Of a DNA stretch of 64,000 nucleotides, positions 1 to 10,339 are shown piece after piece; position 1 is the first letter of the stretch; every line of letters starts with the position of its first letter. Both the position numbers and the translations under genes were made by a program. Source of the stretch: Nageia nagi (Eukaryota; Pinophyta); assembly GCA_050084985.1 (NCBI GenBank), contig JBITNC010000001.1, positions 210,862,001-210,926,000 on the forward strand, read 5' to 3'. A model generated the notes under the pieces. It was not told where the DNA came from and searched no databases. It saw only the letters and a list, made by a program, of their open reading frames with translations.

Positions 1-1240
1 TCTAGATAGAGCATCGGTAACCACATTCTCCTTACCTTTACGGTATACTATCTCATTATCATACCCTAGTAGTTAGGTCACCTATTTTTGTTTCTTAAGT
101 ATAAAAATATGTTTCTCAATGAAAAATTTCAAATTATGATGATCTTTGATGATGATGAAATGGAAACTAATGAGATATGGTCTCCAACATTGAACTACAT
201 GAATGATGGCAAGCATTTCTTTTTCATAAGTGGATTTACCCAAATTTTTACTATAGAGTACTCTACTAGTGAATGCCAAGGGATGTCCCTATTGCATAAA
301 TACTAGCCTAATTCCTACTCCATAAGCATCACTTTCTAACATAAAGGTTTTAGAAAAATTTGGCATTGCTAATACTAGGATGGTACACATTGGCTCTTTG
401 AGCTTAAGGAAAGCTACCTTAAATTGAGGGGACCATTGGAATGCATTATTTTTCAACAACATGGTTATAAGTGCTATAATCTTACCATAATCCTTCACAA
501 ATTTCCTATAATAGCCTATCAACCCTAAGAATCCTTTAAGACTTTTCAAATATGTAGGAATAGACCATTTCTACATGTCAGTAATCTTTTATGGATCCAC
601 CTTAACTCCCTCTTTAGATATAATATGGCCTAAGTAGTCAATTTCCCTCTTATCAAATGAATATTTTGATTTTTTTGCATATAACTAGTGTTTTTTCAAA
701 ATTTGTAAAGTTTTTTCAACATGTGCCACATGTTCTTGCCATCTCTTATTGTAGATCAAGATATCATCAAAGAAAACTAAAATGAACTTCTTGAGGAAAA
801 GATGAAATACCTAATTCATTAAACTTTGAAATGTGGATGGAGCATTTGTGAGGCCAAAAGGAATGACCAAGAACTCATAATGGCCTTCATAGGTGTGAAA
901 TACAATTTTTGGTATATCCTCCTCCTTGAGATGGATTTAGTGATACCCAAATCATAGGTCCAACTTGGAAAAATATCTTTCCCCATGTAGTTCATCCAAT
1001 AATTCATCAATGATTGGGATGGAAAAATTGTCCTTGATGGTAATTTTTTTGAGGGCCTTGAAATCCACACACATATGCCATGAATTATATTTTTTATGAA
1101 CCAATATAATTGGAGAAGAATATAGGCTTACACTAAGTCAATTTCTCCTGCATCCAATAGTTCCTTAACCAATTTATCAATTTCATTTTTTTGTAAACAA
1201 GGATATCAATAAGGATGAATGTTTGGTGGGTGACTTCTTA
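1..1240 (-). pseudogene. pol: Element A reverse transcriptase and RNase H (decayed)
   Basis: Read from about 1240 downward, the minus strand gives the RT fingers ([18 protein letters not shown]), the palm with FFDDILIYN near 763-771, the connection (SLKGFLGLIGYYRKFVKDYG, about 549-490) and RNase H (STYEKEMLAIIHVVQ-WRPYL and DHHNLKFF, about 230-110). The last residues at the window edge read YRKGKENVVTDALSR, the usual end of RNase H in chromoviruses. The enzyme would copy element RNA into DNA. The catalytic DD pair of the palm is still present, but the frame is broken by several stops, for instance at 560-800. Integrase would follow to the left of the window. Confidence 0.88.
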
Positions 1241-1529
1241 GAACCAACTAGATAGCATGATCATATGATCATTGGGGTGGTAAGCCCATTGGTTCCTCAA
1301 AGTTACTTGAATGATTACTTAAGATGGGCTATAGATCCTTAGGCTCTATGACTTCAAATTCAATGATTGATAAAGAGTATAACTATGTCAGCATCCCTTT
1401 TCTAATTTTTTGTAGGATATTTTTCATGTGATGTGAGCTCACAATTTGTATAGGTCCATCCTATAATACTCTAAGAGTATACTCTTATTCATCTATTTTA
1501 AAGGTCATCCATAGCTCTACAAAATTCCA

Positions 1530-1900
1530 CTACAGGATGCTCAAAGTCTTCAACCATTGTACCCCCAAAACTATATCACATCCCCCAAGTGGTAAAGCAT
1601 ACATGTCACTTTTCAAAGTATAATGGTCCATGCTTAGTTTGACATTATGACATGTGCCTTTACATGCTATTTTTCCTCTATTAATAACCATAACCTCAAA
1701 ATTATTTATAGGGTGGATGTAACAGTTAGCAACCTTAGCCACCCATGGATCAATGAAATTATGCATACTTCTTAAATCCAACAATATTATGAAAGGGTGC
1801 TTTTTAAAAAACCCTTTGACCTTCATAGTTTGAGGGGTAGTAATTCTTGTAGTAATTCTTGCCAATGCATTGTAAGAGATAATCAAGGTCTCCTCATTTA
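1530..1900 (-). pseudogene. Element A retropepsin-like aspartic protease (active site lost)
   Basis: The minus strand encodes about 118 residues in one frame, starting ISYNALA and containing a MKVKGFFKKHP stretch, HNFIDPWVAK, and the C-terminal LPLGGCDIVLGVQWL. This is the gag-pol protease (RVP type) of plant Ty3 elements, which cuts the polyprotein. In the family the loop before HNFID is DSGST; here it reads DLRSM, so the catalytic Ser/Gly positions have changed while the aspartate remains. The flap and the ILG-like second half are well kept. The protease lies between the CCHC relic and RT, as expected for a fused gag-pol. Confidence 0.85.
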
Positions 1901-2168
1901 GAATTTTCTTTATAGTCTCTTCAGGTGCACTCTCATATTCCTCCTCACTAGGAGCATTAGCATCAAGTAAATATAATTTTTATTGAGTACAATGATGACC
2001 ATGAATAAATTTCTTATCATAATTATAGCACAAGCCCTTCTTTCGATTCTCTTCCACTTCCTCCCACATTAACTTCTTAGTTTGCATTGTATGATTCAGT
2101 GGTGGGGCACCTGTGTTCTTAGAGGAATAGGAAATATTATGTATTTTTATGAATGGGAATCTTACATT

Positions 2169-2936
2169 TCATCGATAAGCATTGGCTTTATCTTCAATGA
2201 GCTTTGCTAAAGCAATAGCATCCATCATAGTTTTGGGATTAAACATTTTGACCTCTAGTTTAATTTCTTCCTTTAATCCATTGATAAAACAACTTGTGAA
2301 AAATGCATTATCCAACCCCTCTATGTGATTTGCCAATTTCTTAAATTGATTTTGGTATTCTTTGATTGTTGTCATTTGACATAACTTAGTCAATGGCCCT
2401 ATGAAATCTTCTTAGTCACTAGGACCAAAATAGATCAATAATTATTGAGTAAATTCATCCCATGAAGGAGTAGGATGCATTTTTTAGTACCATTGGTGCC
2501 ATTGAAGAGCCTCATTATCCAAATGAAAAGTTTCCATGCACACCTTTAAATCCTCTGGAATTTAGTTCATTGTGAAATACTATCCAACCTTATAAATCCA
2601 ACCAATGGGATTATCTCCATCAAATTAGGAAAAATCCAATTTGGTTATGTAGGGAAGAATGAAACCACCTTGTTGGCTTTGAAAGTTATGATAATACCCT
2701 TATGGATTTCTTGACTAATCTAATTGCTATGAACTAAATGCATAATTGGTATGACTAAGACTTAGTTGAACACTATCATATTTACTATCAAGGGTTTGTA
2801 TTTTGGTTTGTATTTATTAGATTTCTACCTTTAATGTACTGGTATGTGTATATGCCATTTGTTGGATCATAATTTGAAATGTCATCATGGTAGGATCAGC
2901 ATGTGCTGCTATTTAAGATCTTATTTTAGGTGCCAT
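2169..2936 (-). pseudogene. gag: Element A gag (retrotransposon gag domain, decayed)
   Basis: A likely start is the ATG at 2936 on the minus strand (MAPKIRS, followed by a stop). After a variable N-terminal part the retrotransposon gag domain runs from about 2660 to 2170: FDGDNPIGWIYK, the helix around ALQWHQWY, IYFGPSD-EDFIGPLTKL, and a good terminal stretch with LANHIEGLDNAFFTSCFINGL and FNPKTMMDAIALAKLIEDKA. Gag would form the particle shell. Several TAG/TAA codons stand where Gln is typical. A CCHC knuckle relic, CYNYDKKFIHGHHC (about 2012-2053), follows; its second cysteine position is Tyr. Confidence 0.85.
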
Positions 2937-3690
2937 TTCTAGAAACTACTAATTTTGAAGTTGATATTTTTGAAAATTGCTATTCTTAGAAATTGATATT
3001 TTTAAAAAGTGCTTAAAAAAGTGTATGGGTGTAATATATCAAAATGATTAGCTCAAAAAGATGATCACAATGGGATAAGTCTCTCAATGATGATTTTTTT
3101 ACATCTATGGGTCTATCTACTTTTGTTAAAACTATTGAAATGGTATAAATTTTTAATTATTTAACTTTGAAGGATTTGCTACCTCTAAACTACTATTTTT
3201 GGTAGCTCTAAAAAATTACATATCATACATTATACTTCCCTATTCAAGGTTTTTTGTAAGAAGGAATGATTCTAGGGTAAGGATTATCTACTCTGTAGGC
3301 TTGTCTAAACACCCCTTCTATCCAACTTTTACAAGGAAAGAGGCTACGAAGATGGCTTCTATGATAAGTAACTTTCTAGTAGCACTTGATAGTGCACTAT
3401 AGTTTACAGATGATTGACACAACTTTCTACCTAGTTTTTATTTATAGCCTAGATAGTCTCTAATATACCTTTTGGTACATGGAGTCCAATTCTATGTAGG
3501 GTTTTGTCTATAGCTTGGGTATTGGTGTAGAGTTTTTTGCACCTCACTTCACACACAACTTTAAGGGTAAGCATGCTTAGCCAAAACTAATAGATCCTCT
3601 TAGATATTTTAAAAGCCCTAGTATAGGGTTTCTAGCTTAGACCTCTAAGAATTTTTTTTTTGTTTTCCTACATTAGAATGGCCTTGAAAA

Positions 3691-3704
3691 GAGCTTTGAT
3701 ACTA
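3691..3704 (-). other. Element A primer-binding site (initiator-Met tRNA type, degenerate)
   Basis: Minus strand TAGTATCAAAGCTC begins two bases inside the LTR end. The common plant primer site complementary to initiator methionine tRNA begins TGGTATCAGAGC; two differences are seen over the first twelve positions. Its place next to the LTR's terminal CA fixes the element's orientation. Confidence 0.75.
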
Positions 3705-3706
3705 TA

Positions 3707-4116
3707 TGTTATGATGCTACAAATATGAAAAGGAAAATATTGCAAAAATAAAATGAATATCAATTTGAAATAGGAAAATGACAACTATCTAGTGGAAATA
3801 ATAGAGCATGCACTGATAAATAGAATACAAAATAGCAACAATAAGTAGATAAGGATATAATTTTACTAAATAGTAACAAAATCATAGGTCACTTCGAGGG
3901 GCCTACCTCCTTACAACTCCAAAAGTGAAAATTAATGTTCAAGATCTATTTCTCTACACACTTCTATCTATTTATAATAAACTAACCCTAACCCTAATAG
4001 TAATGCAAAATAAGGCCCCACCCTTACAATCACAATATTATGGTTTACAATATAGGTTTATAATTTAATAAAATACTAATAATAACACTAAAATGTTAGG
4101 ATGTGGGATCCTAACA
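3707..4116 (-). repeat. Element A 5' LTR (410 bp)
   Basis: On the minus strand the LTR starts TGTTAGGATCCCACATCC at 4116 and ends ATCATAACA at 3707, so it has TG...CA ends, followed at once by the primer site. The partner LTR lies outside the window. A TATA-like TATAAATAGA sits at 3965-3974 (minus strand), about 140 bases into the LTR, where U3 promoters usually lie. Bases 4117-4121 (cccta) are the flank at which the second copy of the target duplication should be sought. Confidence 0.78.
3965..3974 (-). promoter_or_regulatory. Element A LTR TATA box
   Basis: Minus strand TATAAATAGA inside the LTR, roughly 140 bases from its 5' end. Position and sequence fit a pol II TATA box at the U3/R border. 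No transcript evidence. Confidence 0.45.
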
Positions 4117-5560
4117 CCCTAATAGTTTTAGCCTTTCATAAAATGTAGTCATTGAAATATTAGTAGGGATAATTTCATTCTAAAATAAACTATATAGAAC
4201 ATCCCTATGAGCTTAAGAAGTAGAAATGAGATCATATAAGCTAATCTTGGTTGGTTTATTTTTCAATTGATCAATCATACTATAAACCTTAGGATCAGGT
4301 AGGATACTTACTTGCTTAGTGGTAACTGGATTTGGAACATTGGGTGGATGTCCTCTTAGCAAGTTAGCACACACCTCTTTAACTATTATGACTACATTGA
4401 TGGCATATCCTTATTTAGCAAGATGTTCATCAATCTTATACCTTGTTTGTTCTATGAGGGCTATGATAGCTACTTCCAATATTTTGCAAAAGTTTGTAGC
4501 ATGCCCTTTTCATTGATGATAAGCATAGTATTCCTTAAAGTATCCCAAAGGGTTATCATCAACAACTATTTCAAGTAGGTGTAAGAGGCCTTTCTTCATT
4601 AAGTCCCTCAAAATAATTCTTGGTGGAACTAGAAATGTGTAGTTGGTCTCTTTTAAGGAAGTAAATCTTTGTGCCTTTGGAGGAGTTTTGGGTTTATCTT
4701 CCATACTAATTGGTTTCTCCTCTTTCTTGGTGTATGATTTCCTATTATCTTTGAAAAAATTATTAGATGTATATTTAAGTTCTCCTATAGATAATAAAAT
4801 ATTTTCTTTTTGTACTAATAGTTGAACTAGAGTACTAAAACCAACATCCTTAGCACTAGGAGCATGCAATTGAAGTAGAGGAATAATAGATTCATGAAAT
4901 ATGCCATAAATCTCATATTCATCTAGTTTAACTCAAGTATTATTCCATACCTTTTTAAAGCATATGATATACTTTCCTATGGTTTCATTGCTTGCTTGAA
5001 GAAGTGCACATAATTTTGATATATTACCTATTCTTTAATATTATGCTTGTATTGACTCATAAATATTTGAACTAAGGTTTTGAAAGAATCAATAGACTTA
5101 CCAAGTAGAGAGTAGAATCATCGAGTAGCATCACCTTTCAAACTCCTTGAGAATAATTTAGCCATTAACCTCTCATCTAAACCCAATTTCAATAAGCATT
5201 CCTCCTAAAAGCTAATGAGATGTTGCTTGGGATCTTATTCATCATTGAACATCTTAAACTTGGGGGTCTTGTGATCAAGCGGTAGGAGAAAATTATGGAT
5301 GTCATTTGTTAAAAGTGAAACAAAAATGCCATCATAATAATTAAGATAGGATGGTGTGGTATTATATGAATCCCTAGATTAGTCAATTTGGAACTTGGAT
5401 TGTTATTCGTAGTAATCTCCCTTTGTAAATCCATAATATTCATGTTCAAAAATTGAAGCGTGGCTATGAGTTGATCCATCTTAACATTGTTGGTATCCTA
5501 AAGATAGAAATATATGGTTTTGGTAGCCTAATCTTGATAAGAAGGGTTAGCATGATCTCA
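4117..5560 (-). pseudogene. gag: Element B gag (decayed)
   Basis: From high to low coordinates the minus strand gives FYS(L)LGKSIDSFK (the site usually WFYSLP), IFMSQYKHNI, KYIICFKKVWNNT, and an open stretch (4510-4869) starting MHAPSAKDVGFSTLVQLL, rich in Lys/Glu and followed by PPRIILRDLMKKGLLHLLE and the PLGYFKEYYAYHQ motif. This resembles the gag of plant Tat/Athila-type elements, where a conserved 'YCAYHQ'-like knuckle relic follows the gag shell domain; here it reads YYAYHQ. A further stretch, KNKPTKISLYDLISTS-AHRDVLY (about 4270-4190), also looks like coding of such elements. Stops and frame changes are frequent, and no protease is left before the break at 4117. Confidence 0.7.
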
Positions 5561-5578
5561 CCTCTAGGGCAAGTTAAA

Positions 5579-5599
5579 TTGAGCAATCAAGTTCACCAA
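5579..5599 (-). other. Element B putative primer-binding site
   Basis: Immediately inside the LTR the minus strand reads TTTGGTGAACTTGATTGC. The position is right for a primer site and the first bases match the same place in element E (62858-62879, TTTGGTGAACCTGACGTG). It does not match the initiator-Met type; I could not assign the tRNA. Confidence 0.5.
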
Positions 5600-5600
5600 A

Positions 5601-6243
5601 TGTAGTATCTAAATAATGTGATTAATGTGAATGGGGTTGATCAATGCAATAATTCTCTACTTTATAAATATTAATGCATATATTAAAAATATGGTAATAA
5701 CATGTAATAGGAATTCAATATTATTTACTTAGATTCTATATTTATTATATTAATCATAAAATAAACAAAATATAGAGCATACATTCATGAACAAGTACAT
5801 CGTTGGTGCCCTATAATTGGTATGCCACCTACACTGTAAGATGAGAAAAATTACAAATGCAAATAATAATATAGCAATGAGTGAATTAGTAAATAATAAA
5901 ATTATTAATATACATGCAAGCTTATAGAATAATAGATACATAATGTAGATAGATAAAACAAGTTACAATCCTTCGAATGATCTTCAATTAATAATCCTTG
6001 TATTAGCTTGAAATGATTATTAGCCCATGATTTTTCTCTCCCTTTACAGGTCATTAAATGATGCCTTTATATATGATACAAGTCTACATGACCTTGATAT
6101 TTTTACCCCTTGTATAATCCACAAGGGTCAAATACATGGCCTACACCTCTTTTATGCATTTTAAATCCCTTTTTATATAGTAGTCTGTAAAGGGATTAAA
6201 ATGATTTATTAAATACATACAGGTTCATTTTGAGGCATCTACA
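5601..6243 (-). repeat. Element B 5' LTR (643 bp)
   Basis: Minus strand begins TGTAGATGCCTCAAAATG at 6243 and ends AGATACTACA at 5601. Nearly the whole length aligns with the solo LTR at 60095-60731, which defines both ends. A TATA-like TATATAAAGG lies at 6064-6073 (minus). The right flank (6244 on) continues a family D fragment, so B inserted into that fragment. Confidence 0.82.
6064..6073 (-). promoter_or_regulatory. Element B LTR TATA box
   Basis: Minus strand TATATAAAGG, about 170 bases into the LTR; the solo copy has TATATATAGG at the same place (60550-60559). Confidence 0.45.
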
Positions 6244-7700
6244 GTAAGGACCATGGTTTGAAAAGTCTAGATATTTGGGAGATAAATCCATATCTAGACT
6301 TATTAATTTCACTTTCCTAATATCATAAAATGTTCTTTGATTACCCATTAACATATAGAGAGATCTAGAATTATGCCATTATCCAAGTACATTTTATGGT
6401 CAGGAAATCTATGTTAAAAGATAAAATCTTAAAATTTAATTATATAGGGCCATGTATTTTCAATTTTTTTTATCATTATTATGATCAAGTGCAAAAAATA
6501 AATTTACTATGCTTGTATTTGCCTACTATAGTACCTAAAATTTTTCTTGATTGTACTTTTAATGATTAGGTTCTAGATGTTGCATCTCAATATCCACAAA
6601 GCTTACATCCAACCATGACTTGGATGAATCAACTTGTAGGAGATTTTTCCCATCAAAAGTTAATATATGATTTTTCTCCTTTGTTTGTATCAGAACCTAG
6701 GAAATTAAAAAGATTTAAGATAAATATCAATAAATGATTTTCTCAAATAAGGTTGAGATTCATATCCTCCTCATCTTTTGATTGTCATGAAAAAATAGTG
6801 ATGACCAAAAGCTTATAAATTCCTAAATAATAACATGTCTAATTTAATTATTTTGATTGAAGCTTCATTAATATATATAAAGGATATATTTATATGTAAT
6901 TACTTCAAAAAACACATCATGCACTTATGGCATATTTTCTTGACTTATCTAAAGAAGTGCAATTAGAAATAGCCATAAAATTCTTTGAGACTAGTACATT
7001 AATTCATGGGAAATAAAAATAAATAGTTTAAAGGTTGTAACTAAAATAAAAGCACAAGAAATGTGGATGGAAAAAGAATCTTAAATTAGTTTATTACAAT
7101 GGTTCCATCTACATTGGCCTTATGATAAACCCAAAAATATGATAGACTATGTTGAAGATATTCATATCAAATTTATGGGTTACCCTCTTATTTTGACTTT
7201 AGTTATTTCTAATCAAGTATTATCATACTTTATGCCATATTTTCCAAAGAATAAATTTGTATATAATTATAGTTCATTTTTTAGTAATAGTTGTTGCATG
7301 GACAATCCCTTGACTATGAAAACATGTTTTGAACGAATTAATCAATTTCTAGATGAAAGAAAATAAATAAAAGATATTGGACAAGTACATTATTTTAACA
7401 TTATTGATATTAAAATTTCTAGTGTTTCTATAGGGAGTCTCATTCCAATTTTTTCATTGTGGAATTCTTCATTAATACCCATTCCATTGCCTCCCTCTTT
7501 GCTACATCCTATGTACATACCTTCCTTTTTAATGCTCCTTGAGGTACATATTAAAGCTTCAACTTTGTCTATATAATTCAAGAGAATTGTTAGGAATTTT
7601 AAATCTCAACTACCAATCCTACCCCTCATTTCATATCCCATTCATTCCCAACCATCTATTCTAGGAAAAGGTCCTATTCATCTTCATTTATGACCTTCTT
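6244..7700 (+). mobile_element. Fragment of family D element, region downstream of integrase
   Basis: This stretch aligns by eye, on the opposite strand, with 53990-52391, the region that follows integrase in element D. Shared landmarks in order are TTCTTTGATTACCCAT at 6336, CATTATCCAAG at 6378, the AAATTTACTATGCTT block near 6500, the ACTAATATATGAT-type block near 6660, and a coding stretch from about 6884. The upstream part with pol would lie left of the window, beyond elements B and A. Confidence 0.65.
6590..7690 (+). pseudogene. Unidentified reading frame downstream of integrase (family D), copy 1
   Basis: I do not recognise this protein. Conserved with the copy at 52395-53520 are a start region around DLDEST / LDEILSWINH, a helical stretch HALMAYFLDLSKEVQLEIAIKF, an aromatic block MWMEKES, the motif PYDKPKNMIDYV, then KFMGYPL, QVLSYFMPYFP, YNYSSFFS and an ERINQFLDERK end to the 7139-7366 open stretch. 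A Pro/Leu/His-rich tail follows (about 7440-7690). At least two frameshifts and several stops break it. The position 3' of pol is where some plant Ty3 elements carry an envelope-like frame, but I see no signal peptide or clear membrane segment, so no function is claimed. Confidence 0.55.
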
Positions 7701-9899
7701 ACTATTACTTTTTGGATCATGGACATTGGGTTATTCATAGGAAAGCTATTTGTCATCATCATTCAAGAATTGTAAATCATCTCCCATTGTAAAAAAATCA
7801 TAAAAAATACTATAAAATAAAATAATATAAAACTAACAAAAATTTTGAAGATAAATAAAAATTTATGACATGTACATATGTGTGTATTGTATATATTGCT
7901 TGATCTTTACATGCCTATCAGTGATTTTAATACAAATAAAAGCTTTATATGTTATGTCTTTAGAAAATATTTTGTAATTTCTAAAATTTACATATGATGT
8001 TGCAAGTGGTCAATTACATTCTAAAATATAAGCATCATGAGTCATCCTCGTTGTGTTTTCTAACCTACCAATCAAGAGGTATTCTATTCATATCATATTC
8101 CACCTACTCCTTAGGAATTATCTTCCCTTTACTTCTAATGTTCACCATGTACATTCCCAAGTGACCATGTAGAGAGTCAAATATAGTCATTATATGTAGA
8201 TACAAATCACTTTTCTAAGTTACTGGATGGTATTCAACATAAGATTTTATCTATGATAGCATTTTCAAGTCTATTAGATAGATTTGATCATGCTTATAAT
8301 ATTTTAAAAGACTTCTTCTAGGTGGACCTCTATCTTGATTATAAACCATGTTATGGAACTTTCATGATTCATAATATACCTAATGAAGAGTTTTTCCAAA
8401 ATCTCATTTACCTACTTTTTAGACCAGATTTCATATGGAGGATTATGATTAATGCCCATGTTAACCCATTTTGTTAGAGACTCATTAAATTCTATCAAAC
8501 ACCATTCCTACATACTTAGAAGTCTTTTGATGAATTCACCATGGCCCATGTAATATATATAAATATTTTTTATTAAGATTTCATATTTTTTGTATTTATC
8601 ACTTGTTATGCCACACATTAGACTATTGACCATACCATCCATACTCATTATCATTTTCACCTTATTTCCCATAGTGATTTACTGCAAACCCTCACTAGAC
8701 TTGGAATCCATCATGTACATGTAGAATATGACTAAAAAAAATTAAATCAAAATCATAAAAAAAAGAAAAAAAAAAACTAAAAATTATATATTTATCTATA
8801 TACACTTAGAAAATTATTTTTAAAGCATCTTGGCTATTGGTGCACTTCCCTATGTGTTTACATCATACTGTTATGTTCACTTTGTTTATTTTATCCATCA
8901 TTGTGAAACTATTAAATATGAATCATGATGATAATAGTAACCTATAAAGATATATGTATATAAACATTACATATCCATGCACATGTCATTCATATATATA
9001 GATGTACATATAAATAAAGGAGTAGTTTATAGGAATAATATTCATATCCTATTTTGTTAAAATATATTTCATAACATTTTTGAAATTTTGGATGATAAAT
9101 AGATATGACCTTGATACATTGTCAGGATATTATGAACTCATATACTTTTACACATTATAAATCACAAAATAATCAAAAATTGATGTTCCTTAAGAATAAT
9201 TTTGAGTGATTATTCATCCTATTATTTTGCTTCATATCAATCCCAAGAGATAAGATAGAAATAAAATGCATACATAAAAAATAAAAATTAAAATTAAAAA
9301 AGTAGAATTCTTGGGTGATTAAGGTATCCTCTATCAAGGCTATGGATGTCTAACTAGAAATAGAGCAAGGATGTAATAGGATATAGGGGTTAGTCTACAT
9401 CAAGGCTATGAATGCCTATTTGGAAGTGAAGTATACTTTATAAAGAGATGACATGTCCAACCTTTTAAATGTACCTCTGGATGTTTCACATGAATGAATC
9501 AATTTATATAGTTTATTCTCTTGAAACATTAAATTGGTGAGCATTAAGAGAAAGAAATAAATATCATTGCATACACACAAGTTCATAATAAACTTATGTA
9601 TATCATAACTTTATTTTATATCATCCTTAGTAGATGAAATTGAAATGAAAGATCATTTGATGAATTTAGTATGAATATATTACTTATTACACTTCTTTAT
9701 TATATTATACATCCATTTCATTTCATAAAACATATATCTCATTATTACTATAATTTTGGTAACCTAACTAAATTGTTATGTTTTATATCTAAATATTTAT
9801 ACCATTCATTCATGTTAATTTATTCATATGTATATTTTCATAGCATTATACATTCATACATCCATTCATGTGTGTTCATATCCTTCATACCTTCTTACA
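7701..9899. other. AT-rich stretch without a recognisable gene, except one relic
   Basis: Mostly A/T runs and ATG/CAT-type low-complexity sequence. A short imperfect repeat, CATCAAGGCTATGAATGCC and relatives, occurs at about 9335 and 9398. The open stretch at 9671-9928 is CATTCATA-like simple sequence rather than coding. A minus-strand coding relic at 8340-8715 is listed separately. Confidence 0.6.
8340..8715 (-). pseudogene. Unidentified coding relic
   Basis: In one minus-strand frame, starting ATG at 8713, about 120 codons are interrupted by only three stops, two of them TAG and one TAA where Gln is plausible. The peptide is of normal composition: MDSKSSEGLQ, then GNKVKMIMSMDGMVNSLMCG, SDKYKKYEILIKN, EFIKRLLSM, LIEFNESLTKWVNMG and VNEILEKLFIRYIMNHES. 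It stands out from the surrounding simple sequence. I do not recognise a family; it could be part of a retroelement or a captured gene fragment. Confidence 0.4.
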
Positions 9900-10339
9900 T
9901 ACATACATCATCCCATATATATAAATAGCTAAGAAAAATGGAAAATAATGACATCTAATTTCATACTATTATAAATAAAATATTTTCCAAAATATAACAA
10001 ATAATGATAATGATATAAAATAAATTAAAAGATTACATTACATTAAAACTATTCATTCATCAAAATACCAAATATAATATGATACAATGTAAATAAATCT
10101 ATCATTGTGATAAGAAAATTAGAATGAAACCTAAGAATCATTGATGATAACATAACACATGATAATATCAAATACAATTTCACCAAAACCATCATCATAA
10201 ACATATGTACTCAAAATATCATCACATGTATATATCAAAAAATAATCATATAATATCCATCACCTAGCCATAAATAAACTTCCATATAATAAAACCACTA
10301 ATCATGATCATCATGATCTAATAAAATACCTATGCTTTG

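Larger units (their letters stand above)
1..4116 (-). mobile_element. Element A: chromovirus-like Ty3/gypsy LTR retrotransposon, 5' part
   Basis: On the minus strand the order is 5' LTR (3707-4116), primer site, gag, CCHC relic, aspartic protease, reverse transcriptase and RNase H, running off the window before integrase. The RT-RNase H sequence has the form usual for plant chromoviruses of the Tekay/Del kind (FFDD core, then a GFLGL-Y-RKFV stretch). Many in-frame stops and at least one stop at a position where glutamine is usual show it is dead. It ends abruptly at 4116 against gag of element B, which runs in the same orientation, so A appears to have inserted into B. Confidence 0.85.
4117..6243 (-). 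mobile_element. Element B: Ty3/gypsy retrotransposon, 5' LTR and gag only
   Basis: Minus strand 5' LTR (5601-6243), a primer-site-like sequence and a gag relic that is cut off at 4117 by the LTR of element A. The rest of B should lie beyond A, left of the window. A second LTR of the same family, without any internal region, lies at 60095-60731. Confidence 0.75.

Noticed and set aside
3981-3998. Telomere-like ctaaccctaaccctaat
   Set aside because: Only two and a half repeat units inside the LTR of element A; far too short for a telomeric or interstitial telomere array.
9671-9928. 85-codon open frame on the plus strand
   Set aside because: Composed of CATTCATA/TTCATAC-type simple sequence (His/Ile/Ser/Tyr-rich) with no family resemblance.
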